Of a DNA stretch of 64,000 bases, positions 32,903 to 40,867 are shown piece by piece. The notes below the pieces were generated by a model, which worked only from the letters and a program-made list of their open reading frames with translations, did not search any database and was not told where the DNA came from. Numbering within the stretch: the first letter of the stretch is position 1; every line of letters begins with the position of its first letter. The stretch lies in contig NZ_CP032346.1 of the NCBI RefSeq assembly GCF_005222205.1, positions 310,001 to 374,000 on the forward strand, in the 5' to 3' direction. The position numbers and the translations under genes are program-made. This DNA comes from Azospirillum brasilense. Its GTDB lineage: Bacteria > Pseudomonadota > Alphaproteobacteria > Azospirillales > Azospirillaceae.

Positions 32903-35320
32903 ATGACTGATGAGCACGCTGCCGAAGCGACGCCGACTCCCCAGACGCCGCCAGCCTCGCCGCCCGTCTCCGGGCTGCCGGAGGATGTGATCCCGGTCAT
33001 TCCGGTGCGGAACCTCGTGCAGTTTCCCGGGGTGGTGCTGCCGGTGACGGTCGGGCGGGCGCGCTCGGTCGCCGCAGCGCAGGAGGCGGCCCGCACCGAA
33101 CGGCCGGTCGGCATCCTGCTCCAGCGCGACGAGGCGGTGGAGGACCCGACCGGAGTCGACATGCACCGCGTCGGTACGACCGCCAGCATCCTGCGCTACG
33201 TCACCACGCCCGACGGCTCGCACCATCTGGTTTGCCAGGGACAGCAGCGCTTTCGCATCGTCGAGTGGGTGCCCGGCCATCCCTTCATGGCCGCCCGTGT
33301 CGAGATGGTGGAGGAAAGCGACACCGCCACGCCGGAGGTCATGGCCCGCTTCCTGAACCTGCGCAACGAGGCGGTGGAGGCGCTGCAACTGCTGCCCCAG
33401 GCCCCGCAGGAGCTTCTGGCCGCCGTCCAGGCCATCGAAAGCCCCGGCGAGCTGGCCGACATGACCGCCAGCTACATGGACCTGAAGCCCGCCGAGAAGC
33501 AGGAGGTGCTGGAGACCGTCGACCTGCCGGAACGGCTCGACAAGGTCGGCGGCCTGCTGGCCCGGCGGATCGAGGTGCTGCGTCTGTCCCGCGACCTCCG
33601 CGAGCGCACCCGCGAGGCGATGGACGAGCGGCAGCGCGAATATCTGCTGCGCGAGCAGCTCCGCGCCATCCAGAAGGAGTTGGGCGAGGCCGACGAGGGC
33701 CGTCAGGCCGAGATCGGCGAGCTTCAGGACGCCATCGCCAAGGCCGGCATGCCCCCCGATGTGCGCGAGCACGCCGAGAAGGAGTTGCGCCGGCTGGAGC
33801 GGATGCCGGAGGCGGCGGCGGAATACTCGATGGTGCGCAGCTACCTGGACTGGCTGATCGAAATGCCGTGGGACCGCCGGTCGGAATCGCGCATCGACAT
33901 CGCCGAGGCGCGCCGCATCCTCGACGAGGACCATTACGGGCTGGAGAAGGTCAAACGCCGCATCCTGGAATTCCTGGCGGTGCGCAAGCTGAACCCGGAG
34001 GGGCGCAGCCCCATCCTGTGCTTCGTCGGGCCGCCGGGGGTGGGCAAGACCTCGCTCGGCCAGAGCATCGCGCGGGCGACCGGGCGGGCCTTCGCCCGCG
34101 TCTCGCTGGGCGGCGTCCATGACGAGAGCGAGATCCGCGGCCACCGCCGCACCTATGTCGGCGCGCTTCCCGGCAACATCGTCCAGGCGATCCGCAAGGC
34201 CGGAACGCGCGACTGCGTGCTGATGCTGGACGAGATGGACAAGCTGGGGCAGGGCTTCCACGGCGACCCCTCGGCCGCCCTGCTGGAGGTGCTGGACCCG
34301 GAGCAGAACGCCACCTTCCGCGACCATTACCTGGGCGTGCCCTTCGACCTGTCGAAGGTGATGTTCATCGCCACCGCCAACATGCTGGACACCATCCCCG
34401 GCCCGCTGCGCGACCGCATGGAGGTGATTGAGCTGTCCGGCTACACCGAGGACGAGAAGCTGGAGATCGCCAAGCGCTACCTGCTGGCCCGCCAGCTCGC
34501 CGCCAACGGGCTGACGGCGGAGCAGTTGGAGATCCCGGACGACACCCTGCGAGCCATCATCCGCGACCACACGCGGGAGGCGGGGAACCGCCAGCTGGAA
34601 CGGCTGATCGGCGCGGTCGGGCGCTACGCCGCGGTGCGCATCGCCGAGGGCGAGGTCGAGCGGATGCGGGTCGAGCCGGCGGACCTGACGGCGATCCTCG
34701 GGCCGCCGCGCTTCGAGAACGACGTGGCGATGCGCACCAGCGTGCCCGGCGTGGCGACCGGCCTCGCCTGGACTCCGGTCGGCGGCGACATCCTGTTCAT
34801 CGAGGCCAGCCGCTTTTCCGGCTCGGGGCGGCTGATCCTGACCGGCCAGCTCGGCGAGGTGATGAAGGAGAGCGCACAGGCCGCCCTCAGCCTCGTCAAG
34901 TCGCGGGTGAAGGACCTCGGCCTCGACCCGGAGGGGCTGGACCGCTTCGACATCCACATCCACGTCCCGGCCGGCGCCATCCCGAAGGACGGGCCGTCCG
35001 CCGGCGTGGCGATCTTCACGGCGCTGGTGTCGCTGCTGTCCGGGCGCTGCATCCGCTCCGACACGGCGATGACCGGGGAGATCAGCCTGCGCGGTCTGGT
35101 GCTGCCGGTCGGCGGCATCCGCGAGAAGGTGGTGGCCGCCCAGCGCGCCGGGCTGAAAACGGTGATGCTGCCCGCCCGCAACCGCAAGGACTTCGACGAC
35201 ATTCCCGCGGCGGTGCGCGAGCGGCTGAGCTTCGTCTGGCTGGAGCGGGTGGACGACGCCGTCCGCGCCGCCCTGGTGTCGGAGCCCTCCGTGGAGGCGG
35301 CGGAGCGCAAGGCCGGGTAG
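32903..35320 (+). CDS. lon: ATP-dependent protease Lon (paralogue with Hsp20)
   Basis: The 805-residue protein has the full LonA architecture: N-terminal substrate domain (LPEDVIPVIPVRNLVQFPGVVLPV), coiled linker, AAA+ ATPase with Walker A GPPGVGKTS (Lys382) and Walker B VLMLDEMDK, and protease domain with dyad Ser699 in PKDGPSAGVA and Lys742 in GGIREKVVAA (43 residues apart, as in E. coli Lon). It degrades misfolded and regulatory proteins in the cytosol. In most alphaproteobacteria the housekeeping lon follows clpX, so this copy beside hsp20 and an EcfG promoter is likely a stress-inducible second Lon; the rest of the genome would confirm. Confidence 0.95.
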   Translation: MTDEHAAEATPTPQTPPASPPVSGLPEDVIPVIPVRNLVQFPGVVLPVTVGRARSVAAAQEAARTERPVGILLQRDEAVEDPTGVDMHRVGTTASILRYVTTPDGSHHLVCQGQQRFRIVEWVPGHPFMAARVEMVEESDTATPEVMARFLNLRNEAVEALQLLPQAPQELLAAVQAIESPGELADMTASYMDLKPAEKQEVLETVDLPERLDKVGGLLARRIEVLRLSRDLRERTREAMDERQREYLLREQLRAIQKELGEADEGRQAEIGELQDAIAKAGMPPDVREHAEKELRRLERMPEAAAEYSMVRSYLDWLIEMPWDRRSESRIDIAEARRILDEDHYGLEKVKRRILEFLAVRKLNPEGRSPILCFVGPPGVGKTSLGQSIARATGRAFARVSLGGVHDESEIRGHRRTYVGALPGNIVQAIRKAGTRDCVLMLDEMDKLGQGFHGDPSAALLEVLDPEQNATFRDHYLGVPFDLSKVMFIATANMLDTIPGPLRDRMEVIELSGYTEDEKLEIAKRYLLARQLAANGLTAEQLEIPDDTLRAIIRDHTREAGNRQLERLIGAVGRYAAVRIAEGEVERMRVEPADLTAILGPPRFENDVAMRTSVPGVATGLAWTPVGGDILFIEASRFSGSGRLILTGQLGEVMKESAQAALSLVKSRVKDLGLDPEGLDRFDIHIHVPAGAIPKDGPSAGVAIFTALVSLLSGRCIRSDTAMTGEISLRGLVLPVGGIREKVVAAQRAGLKTVMLPARNRKDFDDIPAAVRERLSFVWLERVDDAVRAALVSEPSVEAAERKAG

Positions 35321-35412
35321 CGTTCTCCGCAGGGGCCGGAACCCTTGCGCACCGGGGGTGCGGTGCGCCACATCAATGGCGCGCCCGCACGGAGCGCGCA
35401 CAGGAGACGATC

Positions 35413-36246
35413 ATGACGCCCGAGGAACGCACCCTCCTTTCCGATCTGTTCACGCACCTGCGCGAGGTGGAGAATCAGCCCCGCGATCTGGAGGCGGAAC
35501 GCTTCATCCAGCAGATGATCCAGGGCCAGCCCGCCGCCGCCTACTACATGGCGCAGTCGGTCCTGGTGCAGCAGCAGGCGCTGACCGCCGCCCAGCAGCG
35601 CATCGAGGATCTGGAGCGGCAGGTGAGGGAGGCGCAGGCCCGCGCCCAACAGAGCCAGGCCCAGCCCCCCAGCGGCGGCAGCTTCCTGTCCAACGCGCTC
35701 GGGCTGGGGCGCAGCCCGTGGGCCGGCGGGGGCAACCGTTCGGCGGAGCCGCCCGCGCCGTCGCCTCAGTCTCCTCAGGGGCCGGCCTACAACCCGATGC
35801 AGCCCCCGTCGCGCAGCCCGTGGGGGGCCGCTCCGCAAGCCGGCGGGCAACCCGGTTACGGCCAGCCCGCCTATCCGCCCCAGCCCGGTTACGCTCCGCA
35901 GCCCGGATTCGGCCCGCAGGGCTACGCGCCGCGCGGCGGCGGGTTCCTGAGCGGTGCCGCCCAGACGGCGGCCGGCGTGGCCGGCGGCATGCTGGCGGCC
36001 AGCGCCATCTCCTCGATGCTCAGCCATTCGCCGGGACCGTTCGGCGAGGCCGCGGCGGCGGCGGGCCAGACGGCCAGCCATGGCGAGACGATCATCAACA
36101 ATTACTACGGCGACTCCGCCGACCAGGGCGCCGACCAGGGTCTCCCGCCGGAGGACAACAACCTCCAGAACGTCGACTATCAAACCGACGATTCCTCGTT
36201 CGATGACGGCGGCGGCGACGGTGGTGGAGACGACAGCTGGATCTGA
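35413..36246 (+). CDS. DUF2076 family protein
   Basis: A 277-residue protein whose first 80 residues match DUF2076 (TPEERTLLSDLFTHLREVEN, AERFIQQMIQGQPAAAYYMAQSVLVQQQAL) followed by a short coiled coil (RIEDLERQVREAQARAQQ), a Pro/Gln/Gly-rich middle with repeats of QPGY/QPAYP type, a glycine/alanine hydrophobic stretch (GFLSGAAQTAAGVAGGMLAASAI) and an acidic C-terminus ending GDDSWI. These periplasmic or membrane-associated proteins have no known function. ATG 35413 follows ggagacg. It starts 93 bases after lon. Confidence 0.88.
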   Translation: MTPEERTLLSDLFTHLREVENQPRDLEAERFIQQMIQGQPAAAYYMAQSVLVQQQALTAAQQRIEDLERQVREAQARAQQSQAQPPSGGSFLSNALGLGRSPWAGGGNRSAEPPAPSPQSPQGPAYNPMQPPSRSPWGAAPQAGGQPGYGQPAYPPQPGYAPQPGFGPQGYAPRGGGFLSGAAQTAAGVAGGMLAASAISSMLSHSPGPFGEAAAAAGQTASHGETIINNYYGDSADQGADQGLPPEDNNLQNVDYQTDDSSFDDGGGDGGGDDSWI

Positions 36247-36405
36247 CCTTATCCAGTCCTTGGCGGAAGGCGTGCCAACCTTTGGAAAAGGTCCGGTGCG
36301 CCTTCGTGCCGCCATCACAGTTAATATAAATTAAACAGTTAGGTCCCTACGGTGCGTTGGGCAAGGCAGGCCATATTCCCCGATCCCCACGCAGACCCGA
36401 GGCCC

Positions 36406-36939
36406 ATGACGACGCTCGTTCAGCCCCAGCCGACCGAAGACGCCGAGCGCAGCGACGCTGAGCGCAAGGCCTCCGCCACCCAGATGTACCATGAGGTGGC
36501 GCGGATCATCGAACGGATGCACCGCCGGTTCCTCGACGTTCTGCGAATCGAGCTGTCCCGCATCGGCATCGACGACATCAGCCCGGTGCAGGTCATGATG
36601 CTGCTGAACATCTCCAACGGCGAGATCAGCGTGCGCGACCTGATCGAGCGCGGCTATTACCTCGGCTCCAACGCCTCCTACAACCTGAAGCAACTGGTGG
36701 ACAGCGGCTATGTGGACCGCTCCGCCTCGCCGCGCGACAAGCGCGCCGCCCGGCTGAAGCTGTCGGCCCGCGGGCTGGAGCTGTGCGAGCGGCTGCGCCA
36801 CATGGCGTCGGTCCACTCCGACGGGCTGATCCGCACCGACGGTGACAGCCAGGACTTCGAGGTCACCTACCGCACGCTGCGCCGACTGGAGCGCAAATGG
36901 ACGGACGTCATCCGCTCCGACGAAACGGAAATCCTCTAG
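36406..36939 (+). CDS. ldtR: MarR-type regulator LdtR
   Basis: A 177-residue winged-helix protein with the LdtR signature: MYHEVARIIERMHRRFLDVL, ISPVQVMMLLNI, SVRDLIERGYYLGSNASYNLKQL, DRSASPRDKRAARLKLS. LdtR, described in Liberibacter and rhizobia, activates an L,D-transpeptidase gene and links cell-wall remodelling to osmotic stress. ATG 36406 is chosen since the family starts there; an upstream frame from 36352 is not conserved in style. The AT-rich repeat ttaat-ataa-attaa just upstream, within 36321-36340, may be the promoter or an autoregulatory site. Confidence 0.9.
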   Translation: MTTLVQPQPTEDAERSDAERKASATQMYHEVARIIERMHRRFLDVLRIELSRIGIDDISPVQVMMLLNISNGEISVRDLIERGYYLGSNASYNLKQLVDSGYVDRSASPRDKRAARLKLSARGLELCERLRHMASVHSDGLIRTDGDSQDFEVTYRTLRRLERKWTDVIRSDETEIL

Positions 36940-37017
36940 CGCGCATTGACCTCCCTCAGTGTGCGCGTCGGTGCGCCGTGCCACGGTGGGGCCGCTGGGC
37001 ATTGAGGGGGATGTGGG

Positions 37018-37422
37018 ATGAAGTTCGCCGTCGGCACGCAGGATTACCGCAGCATCGCCACCCATGGCGGCCGCACCCGCCGCTTCCTGGTCTTCGAGGC
37101 CGAGGCGGGCGCCGACCCCGTCGAGGTCCATCGGATCGAGCTGGCCGAGGACGAGGTGCTCCACCTCGCCGGTGACGGGCGCCCCCATCCCATCGACGCG
37201 GTGCGGGTGGTCATCACCGGCTCCTCCGGCGAGGGCTTCATCAAGCACATGAAGCGCCGCGGCATCGAGCCGGTGACCACGCTGGAGAGCGATCCGGTGC
37301 AGGCGATCCGCGACTGGTTCGCGGGGACCGTCAAGACGGCCCCGCCGCCCGAGCATCCCCACGAGCATCACGACCACGGCCCCGGCGAGGCCCCGCATGA
37401 GTGCCACGGGGCGCCGGCCTGA
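37018..37422 (+). CDS. NifX-like (FeMo-cofactor biosynthesis fold) protein with His-rich tail
   Basis: A 134-residue protein with the fold signature of the NifX/NifB C-terminal family: MKFAVGTQDYRSIATHGG at the N-terminus, a central IDAVRVVITGSSGEGFIKHMKRRGIEPVTT (cluster-binding loop) and DPVQAIRDWFAG. The last 25 residues are packed with His (HPHEHHDHG, HECHG). Such stand-alone proteins may carry Fe-S or metal-cofactor intermediates; Azospirillum relatives fix nitrogen, but no nif gene is nearby, and many NifX-like proteins are not for nitrogenase. A metal-carrier role is inferred from the tail. Confidence 0.75.
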   Translation: MKFAVGTQDYRSIATHGGRTRRFLVFEAEAGADPVEVHRIELAEDEVLHLAGDGRPHPIDAVRVVITGSSGEGFIKHMKRRGIEPVTTLESDPVQAIRDWFAGTVKTAPPPEHPHEHHDHGPGEAPHECHGAPA

Positions 37423-37443
37423 GTCATCGGGCCGGCTGAGCCG

Positions 37444-38139
37444 TCACACGGGAAAGGACACGCTGGCGGTGGTGCCGGCGGCGTCGCTTTCCGTGTTCAG
37501 CGTGTCGCCGAGCTGGGCGGCCAGCGCTTCGGCCAGCATCAGCCCGTCCTCCGCCGTCGTGTCGAAACCGGCGGGCAGGGCGCGCCCGTTGTCCTCGACG
37601 ATCAGGCGGGCGCGCCCGTTGTGCTCCTGCGTCACCGACACGCGGATCCAGCCCTGCTCCGGGTAGGCGTGGTGCAGGCTGTTGGTGATCAGCTCCGCGG
37701 TGATCAGGCCGAGCGGCATGGCCTCGTACAGACCGATCTGGATGGGGTCGCTCTTCACCTCGATCGGCACGTTGGCGAGGCCGCCGGGCGTCCCGTGCTT
37801 CACCGCGTCGGCGAGCGATTCGATGTAGCGGCCCAGATTCACATGGGTGCCGGTGCCCGATTCGTGGAGCTGGCGGTAGAGGATCGCCAGCGCTTCGATG
37901 CGGACCAGCGTCTGCTCGTAGGCGGCGCGGGCGTCCGGGTCGCGGATGCGGCCCGTTTGCAGCTTCAGCAGGCTGATGACCAGCTGGAGGCTGTTCTTGG
38001 CCCGGTGCTGAAGCTCGCGCAGTTCGGCCTCCAACTCACGGATGCGCTCCGCGATTGGGTCCTCCGGCGCCCCCGCACCGGTGGCGGGGCGATCAGCAGG
38101 CAGGGCGACCGGCTGGGACCGGAGGGGATTGAGCATCAC
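37444..38139 (-). CDS. HisKA_2-type sensor histidine kinase, cytosolic
   Basis: A 231-residue minimal kinase: short coiled lead-in (RIRELEAELREL), phospho-acceptor His45 in QHRAKNSLQLVISLLKLQ (HisKA_2), and a small HATPase with LGLITAELITNSLHHAYPE (N box), VEDNGRALP (G1) and DGLMLAEALAAQLGG-type end. No sensor domain, so its input must come from partner interactions. Kinases of this class often control the PhyR-EcfG stress pathway in alphaproteobacteria, and an EcfG-like promoter occurs in this window, but no phyR or nepR gene is seen, so this link is only a possibility. Confidence 0.88.
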   Translation of the reverse strand: MMLNPLRSQPVALPADRPATGAGAPEDPIAERIRELEAELRELQHRAKNSLQLVISLLKLQTGRIRDPDARAAYEQTLVRIEALAILYRQLHESGTGTHVNLGRYIESLADAVKHGTPGGLANVPIEVKSDPIQIGLYEAMPLGLITAELITNSLHHAYPEQGWIRVSVTQEHNGRARLIVEDNGRALPAGFDTTAEDGLMLAEALAAQLGDTLNTESDAAGTTASVSFPV

Positions 38140-38368
38140 GCAATTCTCGGCTGAAGCTGGGCAATGTTTTACTTAGGTACAGAACAATTTATGCGCTTGA
38201 ACCCACTCCCGAATTGGTTCTGAGGAAGTAACCCTCTGCGCATAGCCAATTCGTTCGTCCACGTTCGGACGGAGGGGCAGGGCTTATGAGCCCGGCGGAC
38301 GAAGGGTCGGAATCGCGGGCAGGCGGGGCAAGCCGGAAAATGCGTTTCCACGGCCGCCCCGTCGTGGC

Positions 38369-39403
38369 ATGAGTGCCGCCATGCGTTTGAGAACCCTGGC
38401 GATTCCTTTCTGCGCCCTGCTGGCTGTAGCCGGCGGCTGCGCCGCGGTGGCCGGAAACGGCGGACCGTCCACCCCCTCCGTTCCGATTGCGCTGGATCCG
38501 GACCGCCCGGCTCTTGCGGAGGTCGGTGCCCTGCGGTTCCGTGGCGCTCTCCGTCTGCCCGATGGGGCGGGGGTGGGGGGGCTGTCCGGCCTGTGGGTCA
38601 GCGACTCGGGGGACCACTTCGTCGCCGTCTCCGACAACGGGAAGAGCGTCGCGGGGCGTCTGTCCTATGATGCCCAGGGGCGTCTGGCCGGCGCCGGACA
38701 CTACGAGGTCCGCCCTCTGGTCATCGACAAAGACCCGGGTTACCGCGGCCGCCTCAACGACTCGGAGGACCTCGTCCGTCTGCCGGAGGGTGGCTGGCTG
38801 GTGTCGTTCGAACGCAATCACCGCATTCTCCGTTACGATGGAGCCGACCGCCCCGATGGAGCGCCGCGCAAGCTTCCGATTCCGCCGGGCCTTGAGACAG
38901 CGCCGTCGAACGGCGGGGTCGAGGCTCTGGCGGCGCTGCCGGACGGCCGCATCTTGGCCATCGAGGAAGGGGAGGACGACGGTGTTCGGGAACGCCACGC
39001 CTGGATCGCCCCCGCGAATCCGAAGGCGCGCGGGGATTGGCAACCCCTGACCTACCGCGCGGCACCGCGTTTCCGCCCGACCGCGGCAGCGGCCCTGCCC
39101 GACGGCGGGGTGCTGGTGCTGGAACGGCGGGTGTCCCTGCTGGGCGGCTGGGCGGCGCGCATCGTTCATGTGCCGGCGGACTCGCTGCGCGGCGGCGCGA
39201 CGATGGACGGGGTGGAGTTGGCCCGGCTGGAGCCGCCCTTGCCGACCGACAATTTCGAAGGGATGGCGGTGCGGACCGGGCCGGACGGCGACACGCTGGT
39301 CTACATCGTCTCCGACGACAACCGCAGCCCGCTCCAGCGGACCTATCTGATGATGTTCCAGCTTCGGGCCAATGCCCTGAAGCCCGCCATCGCGGGGCGC
39401 TGA
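38369..39403 (+). CDS. phytase-like esterase family protein, exported
   Basis: A 344-residue protein with a hydrophobic signal (LRTLAIPFCALLAVAGGCAAV; possibly a lipoprotein, though AGGC is a weak lipobox) and a beta-propeller-like body: GLSGLWVSDSGDHFVAVSDNGK, YRGRLNDSEDLVRLPEGGWLVSFERNHRI, GVEALAALPDGRILAIEE, DNFEGMAVRTGPDGDTLVYIVSDDN. These blocks match the esterase-like activity of phytase family (DUF3616 and related). Phosphatase or lactonase activity is unknown for this copy. ATG at 38369 or 38381 both give the signal. Divergent from the HisKA_2 kinase. Confidence 0.82.
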   Translation: MSAAMRLRTLAIPFCALLAVAGGCAAVAGNGGPSTPSVPIALDPDRPALAEVGALRFRGALRLPDGAGVGGLSGLWVSDSGDHFVAVSDNGKSVAGRLSYDAQGRLAGAGHYEVRPLVIDKDPGYRGRLNDSEDLVRLPEGGWLVSFERNHRILRYDGADRPDGAPRKLPIPPGLETAPSNGGVEALAALPDGRILAIEEGEDDGVRERHAWIAPANPKARGDWQPLTYRAAPRFRPTAAAALPDGGVLVLERRVSLLGGWAARIVHVPADSLRGGATMDGVELARLEPPLPTDNFEGMAVRTGPDGDTLVYIVSDDNRSPLQRTYLMMFQLRANALKPAIAGR

Positions 39404-39436
39404 CCGGACGGCGCGCCCCACGGGGTGCGGTGCGGC

Positions 39437-40084
39437 TCAGAAGTTGGCGTAGGGGCCGCCCTGGGCGGACAGGTCCGGCGCCCCCGGAGCGCCCGGGCTT
39501 CCCATCGGCTCGCGGTGGTGATGGACGCGGGCGATGCTCGGGGCGAGGTCCTGAAGCTCGATGAAGTTGTCGGCCTGACGGCGCAACTCGTCGGCGACCA
39601 TCGGCGGCTGGGAGCGCACGGTGCTGATGACGCTGACCCGCACGCCCTTGCGCTGCACCGCTTCGACCAGCCGACGGAAATCGCCATCGCCGGAGAACAG
39701 CAGGATGTGGTCGACCCGCTCGGCCATCTCCATCACGTCGATGGCCAGCTCGATGTCCATGTTGCCCTTGATCTTGCGCCGGCCCGACGCGTCGGTGAAC
39801 TCCTTGGTCGGCTTGGTCACCATGGTGTAGCCGTTGTAGTCCAGCCAATCGACCAGCGGCCGGATCGGCGAGTACTCCTGATCCTCCACCAACGCGGTGT
39901 AATAGAAGGCGCGCACCAGCCTCCCTTCCGAGGCGAAGCCGTCGCGCAGGCGCTTGTAGTCGATATCGAAGCCCAGGGACCGGGCGGCTGCGTACAAATT
40001 GGCGCCGTCGATGAACATCGCCAGACGCTCTTCCTTATAAAAGAGCTTCGTAACATCTTTCGGCAAAGTCGTATTGCGGTCCAA
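39437..40084 (-). CDS. NYN domain nuclease-like protein (LabA/DUF88)
   Basis: The NYN fold is clear: MFIDGANLYAAARSLGFDIDY with the first acidic site, VRAFYYTALVEDQEYSP, GNMDIELAIDVMEMAERVDHI and LLFSGDGDFRRLVEAV with the conserved Asp cluster, then KGVRVSVIS and a proline-rich tail. NYN proteins are PIN-like RNases; LabA family members act in RNA metabolism. The start is uncertain. The ATG at 40018 would cut into the first strand, because homologues usually begin with FYKEERLA before it. A TTG at 40084 preceded by ggaagg seven to nine bases upstream gives 215 residues and is my preferred start. Divergent from rpoZ. Confidence 0.82.
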   Translation of the reverse strand: MDRNTTLPKDVTKLFYKEERLAMFIDGANLYAAARSLGFDIDYKRLRDGFASEGRLVRAFYYTALVEDQEYSPIRPLVDWLDYNGYTMVTKPTKEFTDASGRRKIKGNMDIELAIDVMEMAERVDHILLFSGDGDFRRLVEAVQRKGVRVSVISTVRSQPPMVADELRRQADNFIELQDLAPSIARVHHHREPMGSPGAPGAPDLSAQGGPYANF

Positions 40085-40315
40085 TTCCGTAATCCTTCCA
40101 CGATGGATTGAATTATATGTCGGGCATACGCGAAATTGCGATTCACCAGATAAGTAACGTAGGGGTTCGTCTACGCGCGAGCAAGGGGGCGCGCGGGCAT
40201 GGGGCCTCTGCGGGCGGGGTACGGCGGGTGGGGCCGGCGAAGCTCGAAGCGCTTGCGCCGGCGCGAACGCATCAATATATTCGGTTCCCTTCGCAGATCC
40301 CGGAGTTGGTTTGGT

Positions 40316-40762
40316 ATGGCCCGCGTTACCGTCGAAGATTGCGTCCTCAAGGTTCCGAACCGGTTTGAGCTGGTCATGATGGCGGCCCAGCGCGCGCGTG
40401 AGATCGCGTCCGGCGCCCCGCTGTCGATCGACCGCGACAACGACAAGAACCCGGTCGTTGCCCTGCGCGAGATCGCCGATGAGACGGTGATGCTGGAGCA
40501 TCTGAAGAACGCCCTGATCAAGGGCCATCAGAAGCATGTCGAACCGGACGAGCCCGAGGAGGAGATCGTCGAGCTGATGGCCGGCGAGAACGACTGGGCC
40601 GCCCGCGGCGACACGTCGCTGGAGGACGAGGACGGGATGAGCGAGGCGGAGGAGGTCGGCGAAGGCGACGACCTGCTGTCCGACATGGAGAGCGATCCGG
40701 CGGCGGCCTTCGGCATGACCGAGGACGATGTCGTCGGCCGTGATGCGGACGGAGATCTCTGA
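40316..40762 (+). CDS. rpoZ: DNA-directed RNA polymerase omega subunit
   Basis: The 148-residue protein starts [20 protein letters not shown], with the omega core [29 protein letters not shown]. Omega helps assemble the beta-prime subunit and forms part of the (p)ppGpp site. The conserved core ends near residue 75; the rest is a long acidic tail ([34 protein letters not shown]) that is longer than in E. coli (91 residues) and characteristic of several alphaproteobacteria. It is 105 bases upstream of the (p)ppGpp synthetase gene, the usual pairing. Confidence 0.97.
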   Translation: MARVTVEDCVLKVPNRFELVMMAAQRAREIASGAPLSIDRDNDKNPVVALREIADETVMLEHLKNALIKGHQKHVEPDEPEEEIVELMAGENDWAARGDTSLEDEDGMSEAEEVGEGDDLLSDMESDPAAAFGMTEDDVVGRDADGDL

Positions 40763-40867
40763 CGCTGACCGACTGCGACCGGCTGTGGGGGCCAACGGCC
40801 CCCGTTTCCGTCGACCAACCATTCATTTGCGAAACTTCATGGCGCACGCTGCGCCGGGTCGGGTGGC

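Noticed and set aside
35330..35380. EcfG-like promoter before DUF2076
   Set aside because: A ggaac is present, but no gtt follows at 16-17 bases.
37018..37422. Evidence for a nitrogen fixation locus
   Set aside because: Only a NifX-like fold; no nifHDK, nifENB or regulatory genes nearby, and the fold occurs in non-nif proteins.
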